From: Rhizobium sp. BK376
GTDB lineage: Bacteria > Pseudomonadota > Alphaproteobacteria > Rhizobiales > Rhizobiaceae
Assembly (NCBI RefSeq): GCF_004341625.1
Contig: NZ_SLZG01000022.1
Location: forward strand, 16,729-80,728
Length of the DNA: 64,000 nt
Direction: 5' to 3'
The first letter of the stretch is position 1, and each line of letters begins with the position of its first letter. A program made the position numbers and the translations under genes. Below, in pieces: positions 35,486-44,332 of the stretch. Under the pieces are notes generated by a model. The model saw only the letters and a program-made list of their open reading frames with translations. It was not told where the DNA came from and made no database searches.

Positions 35486-35754
35486 CAAACGACCGATGGC
35501 CGCCGTGGTGGCCAACCGGCCGGGTCTGCGATGCCTCGACTTTCGGGACGCGTGAAAACGGCCGCGGCTAGTTGTTTCCGCAAATTGCGATGGCGGTGCA
35601 GCAGGCCTTGCAAATACACGAATGACAATACACGAATGAAAGCGACCAGCCTTCGATACCGCCGCAGGCAGGCAGCCCGGCGATCGGTCCGACAGCTGCC
35701 GAGGCGACGGGTAGACCTCCGTCGCCGGCCTTCGTCGCTGGCCACGGGCTCTTT

Positions 35755-36402
35755 CTAGCGGATGGCGATCTGATCTTCGAGCGTGCTGACGCCCGGAGCC
35801 GACCAGACCGCACGTTCGGCAGCCCGCCGTTCAGACCAGGTCTTGACGTGACCTTTCAGGATCACCTTGCTGCCGGAGACATCGACCTTTATGGACTGTG
35901 CCTCAAGCTCGGCATTCCGCTCGAACGCATCCTTTATCCGCTTCCTGACGTCAACGGCGCTGACGCGTGGTGCGATCTCGATCATGTTCGATACGCCAAC
36001 GACACCCTCAAGATTCTGCACCGCTCGCTGTGCCGCATCCTTCTGGTACTGCCATTCGGCCTTGCCGCTGATCGTGATCCAGCCCTTGGCGACCCGAACC
36101 TTGAAGGCATCTTTGGGGATCGAAACATTCCAGTCGATCATCTTGAGTGCGCGTTGCGCGATCGCATCGTCATCGGTATTCGTCGCGCCGAACAGACGAA
36201 CGTCTATCTCCTGTGCGATGCCGCGAACGCCTTTGACACGGCTGACGACGCGCTCGGCAGCCTCCTTCTCGGCATAGGTGCGCACGTGACCGCCAAGCGT
36301 CGCCACACCATTTTCGACGGTTACGGCAATATGCGCAGCGTTGACGCTCGGCTCAAATTCCAGTTCATCCAGAATGTTTTGTCGCAAACTGTTGTCGTTC
36401 AT
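35755..36402 (-). CDS. Triple BON-domain protein (copy 2)
   Basis: This 215-residue protein has three BON domains in the same order and spacing as the copy at 26841 (NILDELEFEPSVNAAHIAVT; ISGKAEWQYQKDAAQRAVQN; ILKGHVKTWSERRAAERAVW). No signal peptide is present. AGGAG is eight bases before ATG 36402. A FixK-type box lies 69 bp upstream, with a second near-match 100 bp upstream. The two minus-strand copies are closer to each other than to the copy at 44333, suggesting recent duplication. Confidence 0.88.
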   Translation of the reverse strand: MNDNSLRQNILDELEFEPSVNAAHIAVTVENGVATLGGHVRTYAEKEAAERVVSRVKGVRGIAQEIDVRLFGATNTDDDAIAQRALKMIDWNVSIPKDAFKVRVAKGWITISGKAEWQYQKDAAQRAVQNLEGVVGVSNMIEIAPRVSAVDVRKRIKDAFERNAELEAQSIKVDVSGSKVILKGHVKTWSERRAAERAVWSAPGVSTLEDQIAIR

Positions 36403-36464
36403 GACGTCATCTCCTTTCATTTGCGATTGACCGCCCAATTCTAGCGCCAGCGGTGGTTTCTTCG

Positions 36465-36478
36465 TTGATCCGCGTCAA
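36465..36478. promoter_or_regulatory. FixK/FNR-type box upstream of BON copy 2
   Basis: TTGATCCGCGTCAA is a perfect match centred 69 bp before the start at 36402. Confidence 0.65.
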
Positions 36479-36496
36479 GAACACCTTCAGATCAGG

Positions 36497-36510
36497 TTGC
36501 GCCTGGTCAA
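36497..36510. promoter_or_regulatory. Second, near-consensus FixK box upstream of BON copy 2
   Basis: TTGCGCCTGGTCAA has one mismatch. It lies 32 bp (about three helical turns) from the perfect box at 36465, on the same helix face. Confidence 0.35.
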
Positions 36511-36593
36511 TTGGGAATGATCGGGTCGAACATATCCGCAGGGCAATGAGCGGGATGTGCGGAAACAAAACCGCCGTGGTCAGCGACACAACG

Positions 36594-37415
36594 TCAGTTC
36601 GATATGAAGAGATCGATGGGGCAATCTTTCAGCAGCGTCCTTGTGACACCGCCGAACGCCCACTCTCGCAGGCGGCTATGGCCGTAGCCACCGGCGACAA
36701 GGATATCGGCCTTCAGCTGGACGGCTGTTTCAATGATAGCGAGCGCAACCGATGAGCGCTTGGGCTTCACCAGGCCGCGCGCCCGCACGCCGTGCAACGA
36801 AAGCATGCGGATGACGTCGTCCAAAAAGGCGATCTCGCCGGACCCGCCATCCTCGACGCCGAGGATCACAACGTCACGCGCTTGCCGAAGCAATGGCATT
36901 GCATCCAGTGTGGCTCTTCGTGCCTCTCGGCTGTTCTTCCAGGCAATGACAACGCAATCGGCGCTAGACGCCAATCGGCTCGTCGCCGGCACGAAAATCG
37001 GCCGACCGGCCTCAAGCAAAACCGTGGCGATATCGAGCGTTCTTCGATCATCGGCCAGCTGGCCCTTGTCGAGACGGAACAAAACGACGAGATCGGCGCC
37101 GCAGCTTTGCTCGACCACGTTTCGGGTCGGATCGGCAATGGTCGCATGCCAGTCCACGTGATGTCGAAACGGCGCAAGCGTCGTCAGGCTTGCATAGAGA
37201 TCGCGTTGCCGCGTCCGGATGGCGTCGATCTCGTCGCCGACGATCTCGGCGGCCGTCGCCGAGCTAGTGCCCGTTTCCATTGGATAAAACGGTGCGGCGG
37301 CTGATACGCAGCGCAATTTGGCGTCAAACCGGGCGGCCAGCTCCAAGCCGATGGGAAAGCGCCCTTCCGGCGAAGCATCGACGTCCAGATGCATTAAAAT
37401 GGATTTGAAAGTCAT
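36594..37415 (-). CDS. Tandem universal stress protein (copy B)
   Basis: This 273-residue two-domain UspA protein is from a different branch than the copies at 33662 and 43436 (MTFKSILMHLDVDASPEGRF). Its second domain keeps the full nucleotide-loop motif GGYGHSRLREWAFGGVTRT. The ATG overlaps the stop of the upstream SPW gene by four bases and has GGAG five bases upstream, so it is the last gene of a groEL-SPW-USP operon on the minus strand. Confidence 0.88.
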   Translation of the reverse strand: MTFKSILMHLDVDASPEGRFPIGLELAARFDAKLRCVSAAAPFYPMETGTSSATAAEIVGDEIDAIRTRQRDLYASLTTLAPFRHHVDWHATIADPTRNVVEQSCGADLVVLFRLDKGQLADDRRTLDIATVLLEAGRPIFVPATSRLASSADCVVIAWKNSREARRATLDAMPLLRQARDVVILGVEDGGSGEIAFLDDVIRMLSLHGVRARGLVKPKRSSVALAIIETAVQLKADILVAGGYGHSRLREWAFGGVTRTLLKDCPIDLFISN

Positions 37416-37760
37416 CGTTTCTCCAGTCCCTGCGATCGTTTCGCGACCAGAACCCATACGGCGAGAAGAGCAAGCGCGCCGCCGGCGATGATCGCGATCG
37501 CTCCCGGTACGGCTTCATCGCGGAATTTCAACGCCCATGGGGAAACGACAAGCCAGCAACCGACGGCAAGCGTCACCCCGTCCTCCCAGAAATGGTAGGA
37601 TCCGTAGGCGGCCCCGCCCAATGCGGCAACCAAAAGGCCGCAGACCAGGAAATTATAGGGGGCAAGCCCGATCGGAACCATACGCGCCGAGCGCCCAGGG
37701 AGAGGCGATCAGGCATGCTCCGATGATGAAGATCAGGTGATCCTGCCAGCGCCGTTTCAT
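37412..37760 (-). pseudogene. SPW-repeat membrane protein with a frameshift
   Basis: SPW-repeat proteins carry two copies of a hydrophobic S-P-W unit. The first (MKRRWQDHLIFIIGACLIAS, then PWALG) starts at ATG 37760 with GGAGG six bases upstream but stops at 37653. The second (VGCWLVVSPWALKF) lies in the next frame, open from 37681 to 37412. A one-base change near 37670-37690 splits the protein. The frames overlap by 29 bases and the second has an internal ATG, so partial translation or a frameshift mechanism is conceivable. The gene lies 18 bp after groEL and overlaps the USP, and is expected to be co-transcribed. Confidence 0.65.
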
Positions 37761-37778
37761 ATTCGGCCTCCTCTCGCG

Positions 37779-39401
37779 TCACATGTCCATCTGCTGCGGT
37801 GCGATCGGCGGAGCGGCAGGCTCTGGAATATCCGTCATCGTCGCTTCGGTCAGGAGCAGCACGCTTGCGACCGAAACGGCGTTTTCCAGCGCAACTCTTA
37901 CCACCTTCGTCGGATCGATAATTCCCTCCTGAAGCAGATCAACGAAGCGATTCTTGGCGGCATCGAACCCGATCAAGCCGCCGCTTTCCATCATTTTCGA
38001 CACGACCACGCCGCCATCGACGGCGGAGTTTTCGGCGATCTGGCGGGCAGGGACCTCGAGTGCCCGCTTCAGGATCTGTATCCCGGTGCGCTCATCGCCC
38101 TCACAAAGCTCTTCTTCGGCCGCCACCGCCTGCGCGCATCGCAAGAGGGCAAGCCCGCCGCCCGGAACAACCCCTTCCTCGACCGCGGCCTTGGTTGCGT
38201 TGATCGCATCATCGAGAGCATCCTTCCTGGCTTTTATTTCCGCCTCCGAGGGTGCGCCGACGCGAATGACGGCGACCCCGCCGGATAGTTTTGCCAGCCG
38301 CTCCTGCAGTTTCTCGCGGTCATAATCGCTGGTCGTCTTGTCGATCTCCTTGCGGATCTGCTCGATCCGCCCCTTGATCGCTTCGGCGGATCCGCCCCCG
38401 CCGATGATCGTTGTCGTATCCTTGTCCACGACCACGCGATCTGCCCGGCCCAATTGTTCAAGGGCGACCTTGTCGAGCTTGAGGCCAAGATCCTCGGAGA
38501 TCAACTGACCGCCGCTCAAGATCGCCAGATCCTGCAGCATGGCCTTGCGGCGGTCGCCAAAACCCGGCGACTTGATCGCACAGTTGCGCAGCGTGCCTCG
38601 GATCTGGTTGATCAGGAGCGTTGCCAGGGCTTCGCCTTCAACATCCTCGGCAACGACGAGAAGCGGCCGTCCCGACTTCGCCACAGCTTCGAGAAGGTTC
38701 ACGAGATCGCCGAGTGCAGAAATCTTGCGGTCGACAATGAGGATCAGCGCGTCTTCCATCACGCATTCCATACGCTCTGAATTCGTGGAAAAATAGGGTG
38801 AGATGAAACCGCGATCGAACTGCAGGCCCTCGACCACTTCCAGGCGCGTTTCGGTCGTCTTGGACTCCTCGACCGTAATGACGCCTTCCTTGCCGACTTT
38901 CGCCATGGCGTCGGCGACAAGCCTGCCGATCGCTTCATTGTTGTGCGCAGAGACGGTGGCGACCTGCAGCTTCTCCTTGTCGGTCGTTACCGGTCTGGAC
39001 ATGTCGCGCAGGGCCTTTACGATGACTCGCGTGGCACGTTCAAGCCCGCGCTTGATGTCGATGGCACTCGCACCGGCAACGACGTTGCGGTGACCGTCTG
39101 CCAAAATCGCATGGGCGAGCACAGTGGAGGTGCTCGTTCCATCGCCGACGACCTCGCCGGTCTTTTCGGCTGCAGCCCGCAACATGCGCGCGCCGAGGTT
39201 TTCCTCCGGATCCTTGAGGTCGAATTCCTTGGCGATGGTGACGCCATCGTCACAGACGACGGGCATGCCCCATTTTCGTTCGAGCAGCACCGATTTCGAT
39301 CGCGGGCCGAGCGTGATGCGGACTGCATCGGCAAGCTTGGTTGCCCCTTGAAGAACCTTGCCCCTCGCCTCGGCGTGAAACAGAACTTGCTTGTGCGCCA
39401 T
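37779..39401 (-). CDS. groEL: Orphan chaperonin GroEL
   Basis: This 540-residue Hsp60 chaperonin has the ATP-binding GDGTSTSTVLAHAI, DEEP-type apical residues and the EEGVVPGGGLALLR signature. It differs from the usual start (AHKQVLFHAEARGKVLQGAT instead of AAKDVKF-like) and ends PQQMDM without a Gly-Gly-Met tail. No groES is adjacent, so it must borrow a co-chaperonin. The start at 39401 has GGAG seven bases upstream. It shares a 222-bp divergent region with a DegP-like protease, each direction having its own FixK-type box. This arrangement suggests a dedicated low-oxygen chaperonin. Confidence 0.93.
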   Translation of the reverse strand: MAHKQVLFHAEARGKVLQGATKLADAVRITLGPRSKSVLLERKWGMPVVCDDGVTIAKEFDLKDPEENLGARMLRAAAEKTGEVVGDGTSTSTVLAHAILADGHRNVVAGASAIDIKRGLERATRVIVKALRDMSRPVTTDKEKLQVATVSAHNNEAIGRLVADAMAKVGKEGVITVEESKTTETRLEVVEGLQFDRGFISPYFSTNSERMECVMEDALILIVDRKISALGDLVNLLEAVAKSGRPLLVVAEDVEGEALATLLINQIRGTLRNCAIKSPGFGDRRKAMLQDLAILSGGQLISEDLGLKLDKVALEQLGRADRVVVDKDTTTIIGGGGSAEAIKGRIEQIRKEIDKTTSDYDREKLQERLAKLSGGVAVIRVGAPSEAEIKARKDALDDAINATKAAVEEGVVPGGGLALLRCAQAVAAEEELCEGDERTGIQILKRALEVPARQIAENSAVDGGVVVSKMMESGGLIGFDAAKNRFVDLLQEGIIDPTKVVRVALENAVSVASVLLLTEATMTDIPEPAAPPIAPQQMDM

Positions 39402-39475
39402 CGTCATCTCCCGACACGGCTTCGACATGCGCCGAAGGCTTAAGGAGAATTGTCACAGAATTCGGCTGCCGCGCT

Positions 39476-39489
39476 TTGATCCTGGTCAA
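39476..39489. promoter_or_regulatory. FixK/FNR-type box upstream of groEL
   Basis: TTGATCCTGGTCAA is a perfect match centred 81 bp from the groEL start at 39401. Confidence 0.65.
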
Positions 39490-39540
39490 GCCGGGATCCG
39501 GACGGACAGGAAACCACTGCAACCCGCCCGCCGCCTGAGA

Positions 39541-39554
39541 TTGTTCTGGGTCAA
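39541..39554. promoter_or_regulatory. Near-consensus FixK box upstream of the DegP-like gene
   Basis: TTGTTCTGGGTCAA has one mismatch and is centred 76 bp before ATG 39624. Confidence 0.45.
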
Positions 39555-39623
39555 TGTCTGCACGTTCACAGGCTTTAATATCTGCCGGAACAGAAAAAGG
39601 ACCGCACGAGAAAGGCAGCGCGC

Positions 39624-41024
39624 ATGCACAACCCGTCGACCACTGCAGGAAGGATCGCCGCATCGTCAGGCGGAGTGTGCTGGATCGCGAAAAATCGTTG
39701 GCGGCTCCTTGTCGGAGCATGCATCCTGCTTTTATGCCAGGAAGCGGCTGTCGCTTCGACGATGCCGCCCTCGCTGGCGCCGATGCTGCAGCGTGTTGCG
39801 CCAAGCGTGGTCAGCATTGTCGTTCGCGGCACCCAGTCGACAGATGCGCTCGACGAATTGGAAGATGCCGGCAACCCGGCTCCTTCGTCCTTGACCGAAG
39901 CGACCGGTTCCGGCGCGATCATCGATGCGACGGCGGGCTATATTCTGACAAGCGACCACGTCGTGGCCAAGGCCGAAGCTGTCACCGTCAAGCTCTACAA
40001 TGGAAAAACCTATGAGGCGACGATCGTCGGTGAAGACGCAGCAACCGATCTCGCCGTCATCAGGATCGAGGCATCAGGCCTCAGCGCCATGTCGACCGAA
40101 AATGGGGTTGCACCTAAAGTCGGCGACTACGTGGTTGCGATCGGCAACCCTTTCGGGCTCGGTCAGTCGGCGACCTTCGGCATCGTCAGTGCAATCGGCC
40201 GACAGGGGCTCGGTCTCGAGGGTTATGAAGATTTCATCCAGACGGATGCGGCGACCAATCCCGGCAACTCGGGCGGTCCGTTGGTTGACATGAATGGCGA
40301 ATTGATCGGCATCAACACAGCCATCATCGGACCGGCCGGCGGAAGCGTCGGAATCGGTTTTGCCATTCCCATTTCCATGGCCAAGGATATTGCAGTGCAA
40401 TTGATCGCCTATGGTCAGGTGCGACGCGGCCAGCTGGGCGTCCTGGTGCAGGACAATAACGAAGATCTTCAAAAGGCGCTGTCGATCACGGTGGCCTCGG
40501 GGGCACTGGTGGGAGAGGTGATACCGGGGTCGCCGGCCGAACGTTCGGGCATCAGACTTGCCGATGTCATCGTTGGCGTCGGCAATTTCCCCGTTCAGAC
40601 GGCCGAGGAGTTCCGCCTGAAAATCGCGTCCTTTCCGCCGGGCACCACGGTCAGTCTCACCATTGTCCGCCCAAACGGAAAAACAGATCTAAGCGCGACG
40701 CTTGCGGCGAACCTGACGACCAATCAGCCCAAGCCCTCCCATCCCCTGATGATGGCACGTGGCCTGTTGAGCGACGTGACGCTGCAGGACCTCGTACCCG
40801 GGTCGGATCTTTACGGAGCAACCGAGGGCGCGCTCGTGGTGTCGCTCGACGACCGCAGCCGGGCGTCCATTGCCGGCCTTGCGGTTGGGGATGTAATCGT
40901 CAGCATCAACCGGCGTCCCGTCGCTTCACCGCAAGCGGTAATCGAGCTTGCCGCCAGGGGAAGGGACTTGATCCTGCTTGGTATTTATCGAAACGGACAT
41001 ACGCGCTTCCTTGTCGTGAAGTGA
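39624..41024 (+). CDS. DegP/HtrA-family periplasmic serine protease
   Basis: This 466-residue protein has a signal anchor (about 25-45), a trypsin-like domain with triad H112 (LTSDHVV), D142 (ATDLAVIRI) and S216 (TNPGNSGGPL), and two PDZ domains (about 270-360 and 375-465; GSPAERSGIRLADVIVGVG and RASIAGLAVGDVIVSINRRP). HtrA proteases degrade or refold damaged envelope proteins. It is divergent from the orphan groEL, each with its own FixK-type box, linking cytoplasmic and envelope protein quality control. Confidence 0.9.
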   Translation: MHNPSTTAGRIAASSGGVCWIAKNRWRLLVGACILLLCQEAAVASTMPPSLAPMLQRVAPSVVSIVVRGTQSTDALDELEDAGNPAPSSLTEATGSGAIIDATAGYILTSDHVVAKAEAVTVKLYNGKTYEATIVGEDAATDLAVIRIEASGLSAMSTENGVAPKVGDYVVAIGNPFGLGQSATFGIVSAIGRQGLGLEGYEDFIQTDAATNPGNSGGPLVDMNGELIGINTAIIGPAGGSVGIGFAIPISMAKDIAVQLIAYGQVRRGQLGVLVQDNNEDLQKALSITVASGALVGEVIPGSPAERSGIRLADVIVGVGNFPVQTAEEFRLKIASFPPGTTVSLTIVRPNGKTDLSATLAANLTTNQPKPSHPLMMARGLLSDVTLQDLVPGSDLYGATEGALVVSLDDRSRASIAGLAVGDVIVSINRRPVASPQAVIELAARGRDLILLGIYRNGHTRFLVVK

Positions 41025-41303
41025 CGGGGAGGTCGTGAAGCGATGGGGATGCCCATGGCGCGTTGCCTTTCCGGTCAGACGATGAGGCAACCGTCTTACG
41101 CAGCAGGCGGGAGCGCACCGTCATCCAAAGTCCCTCTTTCAAAAATTTAGCGTTCGCTCGCCGATGTTTCATGCGCATTCCGCAACCTGCTCGCTCCCTC
41201 GGCCCGGCTGCGAAACCAGCGGTAAGACAAGTGCGCAAATGCGGATAAGGGATCCGTACACGGAGGCGCCAGCCTCCATGCGGAATATAATGCATCGACA
41301 TCC

Positions 41304-41687
41304 TCACGGCGCCACGGTCGTGGCAGCCAGGTCCTCTGCCAGGATGGTGGCCTGACCTCGGAGATCCTTGGCCGCGTCGGCGCCCAGTTGCGAACCCAGG
41401 CGCGCCATGCGCGCGAGCTCGAAGGCGTAGTCGACGATCGCATTCTGCGCGAAGATGGCGATCACATCGAAGGTGTCGTTGAGCTCGTCGTCAGAAAAAA
41501 GATCCTCGATCATCTTCACATCCTGTTCACAGCGATATTTGAGGAAACTGTAGACCTCAATCTGCGATCGTATCATCGCTGAATACGCCTTCGCCTGAAG
41601 GCCTGCGATCTGCATCGCTACCTTCATGATCGATGGCTGACCATCTTCCAGGTGAGATGGGGCGAACTGCATTGCGGTCCTCGACAT
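41304..41687 (-). CDS. Phasin-family protein
   Basis: This 127-residue helical protein resembles phasins (EVYSFLKYRCEQDVKMIEDL; QNAIVDYAFELARMARLG). Phasins coat polyhydroxyalkanoate granules, which rhizobia accumulate when oxygen limits respiration. The start at 41687 has AGGAG seven bases upstream. A perfect FixK-type box is 61 bp upstream, and a transporter gene is divergent. The family call rests on overall helical pattern and Phasin_2-like composition, so it is less certain than most entries here. Confidence 0.65.
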   Translation of the reverse strand: MSRTAMQFAPSHLEDGQPSIMKVAMQIAGLQAKAYSAMIRSQIEVYSFLKYRCEQDVKMIEDLFSDDELNDTFDVIAIFAQNAIVDYAFELARMARLGSQLGADAAKDLRGQATILAEDLAATTVAP

Positions 41688-41741
41688 GTGTGTCTCCTTG
41701 GCTTGATCGCAAAACCCTACGCGTTCGAACCCGCGATATCG

Positions 41742-41755
41742 TTGATCCGCATCAA
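41742..41755. promoter_or_regulatory. FixK/FNR-type box upstream of the phasin gene
   Basis: TTGATCCGCATCAA is a perfect match centred 61 bp from the start at 41687. Confidence 0.68.
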
Positions 41756-41874
41756 GGGCCGCGGCACAGGAGTAATTTTTGGTTCGTTCCGTGCGAGGCG
41801 AAGGGGTCGAGCTTTCCGGCAATATCGCGAGCCGCGCCCAGCCCGGTCGAAGACGACCAGAAGCCCGGTCAATC

Positions 41875-41888
41875 GTGATCCTGATCAA
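41875..41888. promoter_or_regulatory. Near-consensus FixK box upstream of the NRAMP-like gene
   Basis: GTGATCCTGATCAA has one mismatch and is centred 64 bp before the start at 41946. Confidence 0.42.
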
Positions 41889-41945
41889 TGTCCAATGGCG
41901 ATGTGGCGGTAAGTTCGCTGAGCGTTACCATTGCGGAGGATCATG

Positions 41946-43271
41946 ATGAAACAGCTCGAGGGCGAGGAAGTCAGGTCGGCGGATCCGCAAGGAGCGTCGC
42001 CCGTCTCGCCGCAGGCGTCCGCCTCCGGCCGCGGATGGCCCTTGCTCGATCGGCTGGGGCCTGGCCTCATCACCGGTGCGGCCGACGACGATCCGAGCGG
42101 AATTGCAACCTACAGCCAGGCCGGAGCGCAATTCGGCTACGCCCTCGGTTGGACGATGGTGTTCAGCTATCCCCTGATGACGGTGATACAGGGCATCAGC
42201 GCCGGGATCGGAGCCGTGACAGGCCAGGGGGTGGCGCAGAATCTCAGGCGACATTATCCTCCCTTTGTCCTGCGCGGTGCGGTAACGCTGCTGCTTTTTG
42301 CGAATCTGATCAATATCGGCACGGATCTCGGGGCGATGGCCGCCGCGCTGGGCCTGCTGGTGCCGGGTCCGGCCGCGCTGTATTCTCTCTTGTTTGGGCT
42401 CTTCTGCGTCGGGCTTGAAGTGTTTGTCAGCTACCGGCGCTACGTGAATGTGCTCAGGTGGCTGACGCTCTCGCTCACTGCCTATGTGGCCGTGCTTTTT
42501 GTCGTGAACGTGCCTTGGGGACTTGCGCTGAAGGGCGCGCTCGTCCCACAGCTTTCGTTCGACCGCGCCCATGCCACCGCATTCGTGGCGCTGATGGGCA
42601 CGACCATCAGTCCCTATCTGTTCTTCTGGCAGGCGGGCGAAGAGGTAGAGGAGTTGCGGCGCCGGCAACGGTCAAGGCTCGGCATCTGGCCGAGAAAGGC
42701 GGGGCCTGAGATTAAACGCATCAAGGTCGACACGCTTGTCGGCATGGGCTTTTCCAACATCATCGCCCTGTTCATCATGTTCGCGAGCGCTGCCACGCTC
42801 CATGCCAACGGGATCACCCAGATCGACACCGCCGCGCAGGCGGCCGCAGCGCTGAGGCCGATTGCCGGCGTCTTTGCCTTTTCGGTCTTTGCCGTCGGTA
42901 TCATCGGTGCTGGTCTTCTGGCGGTGCCGGTGCTTGCCGGCTCCTGCGCTTATGCGCTGGCGGAAAGTTTCAGATGGCAGGAGGGGTTGGACCGCCGACC
43001 GGGAGAGGCGAAAGCCTTTTATGCGGCGATTGCGATGTCTACGCTGGGGAGTCTTGCCATCGGCTACATTGGCATCGACCCCATGGTCGCCCTCTACTGG
43101 AGCGCGGTGATCAACGGCGTGCTTGCCGCCCCCCTCATGGCCTTGATGATCATGATTGCGCGAAATCAAAGGATCATGGGGCGCCTGACCGCACCACTCT
43201 GGATGACGGCCTGCGGATGGCTGGCTGTCTTGGTGATAGCGGTTGCCACTATCGGCCTCTTCGCTCTCTAG
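41946..43271 (+). CDS. NRAMP-like cation transporter with non-canonical metal site
   Basis: This protein of about 441 residues has eleven hydrophobic segments and an NRAMP-family outline. The first-helix signature DPGN is replaced by DDDPSGIATY, and the sixth-helix metal-binding MPH is replaced by TTISPYLFFW. Canonical NRAMPs use the methionine there to select transition metals. The changed sites suggest a different ion, perhaps Mg2+ as in NRAMP-related Mg transporters; this is inference. Two adjacent ATGs (41943, 41946) follow GGAGG; the second has better spacing. Confidence 0.82.
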   Translation: MKQLEGEEVRSADPQGASPVSPQASASGRGWPLLDRLGPGLITGAADDDPSGIATYSQAGAQFGYALGWTMVFSYPLMTVIQGISAGIGAVTGQGVAQNLRRHYPPFVLRGAVTLLLFANLINIGTDLGAMAAALGLLVPGPAALYSLLFGLFCVGLEVFVSYRRYVNVLRWLTLSLTAYVAVLFVVNVPWGLALKGALVPQLSFDRAHATAFVALMGTTISPYLFFWQAGEEVEELRRRQRSRLGIWPRKAGPEIKRIKVDTLVGMGFSNIIALFIMFASAATLHANGITQIDTAAQAAAALRPIAGVFAFSVFAVGIIGAGLLAVPVLAGSCAYALAESFRWQEGLDRRPGEAKAFYAAIAMSTLGSLAIGYIGIDPMVALYWSAVINGVLAAPLMALMIMIARNQRIMGRLTAPLWMTACGWLAVLVIAVATIGLFAL

Positions 43272-43367
43272 CGGCGGGATAGCAGGCGAAGTGAGGAAGG
43301 ATCCCGGTCTGTCTGGCCTCATGTCGCCGCGGACAAGCGTCGCGGATCGCCAGGAGGCAAAGAGGAA

Positions 43368-43381
43368 TTGAGCCAGATCAA
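43368..43381. promoter_or_regulatory. FixK/FNR-type box upstream of USP copy C
   Basis: TTGAGCCAGATCAA is a perfect match centred 61 bp before ATG 43436. Confidence 0.65.
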
Positions 43382-43435
43382 GGAAGGGTAGCGCAGCATC
43401 GGTAGACTTGCTTCGAATTCATCAGGAGACGAGCA

Positions 43436-44269
43436 ATGAGCATCAAAACAGTTCTCAGTGTGTTGAGCGGTCTGCAGTGTGAGCAGGACCTGAAGCAGGC
43501 GGCAGAGTTCTGCCAGAGCCGCGAAGCCCATCTGACGGCGCTCCTCATGGCGATCAGCCCGAGCTCCTATATCAGCGAATACGAGGTCTACTCCGACAGC
43601 TGGTTCGAGGAGCAGCGCAAGTTTGCCGATGATCTGGAAAAAAGCACGGCGGCCGCGCGCGCGTATCTCGCCGGCACCGGCCTTTCGCATGACGTCAGCA
43701 ATGCCATGCTGGAGATCGCGTGGGTGGAGGACGAGATCGCCGAAAGGGCGCTTTACAGCGACCTTGTCCTCATTGGGCGGCAGGCCGCTTTGGATGGCGA
43801 TTTGCGGCAGCGGGCGTTGGGCGGCGGCCTGTTTCATTCCCCGACCCCGATCCTTATCAACCGCACGCAAAAACCGGTCGCGAGCACATTTGGCACCGTC
43901 CTGATCGCCTGGGACTCGAGCGATGCTGCATCCCGCGCCGTCCGTGAGGCGCTGGACTTTCTGAAAGCGGCCGCAAAGGTATCAATAACTCTGGTCGATC
44001 CGCTGGCGGCTCCATCCGTCAACGGCGAGGAGCCGGGGGCGGACATTGCCCGCTTCCTCGCCCGCCACGGCGTCAACGTCGAGGTCGATCGCATCGCAAG
44101 CAGCGGCCGCCGCATTGACGAGACGTTGCTCCAGCACGCTCTGGACGTCAACGCGGATCTCGTCGTCATGGGTGCCTACAAGCACTCCAGACTACAGGAA
44201 AGACTGTTTGGCGGCGTGACAAGATCGATGATCGAGACGGCCGACGTTCCCTTGTTTCTCTCACACTAG
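43436..44269 (+). CDS. Tandem universal stress protein (copy C)
   Basis: This 277-residue two-domain UspA protein is paralogous along its whole length to the copy at 33662 (MSIKTVLSVLSGLQCEQDLK; VNGEEPGADIARFLARHGVN; MGAYKHSRLQERLFGGVTRS). As in that copy, the central glycine of the nucleotide loop is a basic residue. GGAG lies seven bases before the ATG. It is followed after 63 bp by a BON-domain gene, probably in one transcript. Confidence 0.9.
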   Translation: MSIKTVLSVLSGLQCEQDLKQAAEFCQSREAHLTALLMAISPSSYISEYEVYSDSWFEEQRKFADDLEKSTAAARAYLAGTGLSHDVSNAMLEIAWVEDEIAERALYSDLVLIGRQAALDGDLRQRALGGGLFHSPTPILINRTQKPVASTFGTVLIAWDSSDAASRAVREALDFLKAAAKVSITLVDPLAAPSVNGEEPGADIARFLARHGVNVEVDRIASSGRRIDETLLQHALDVNADLVVMGAYKHSRLQERLFGGVTRSMIETADVPLFLSH

Positions 44270-44332
44270 CCGATCGGTTGATTGTGAAGGCTTGTCTATT
44301 GGAAGGGCCCGTCTATTGGAAAGGAAAGAGCA

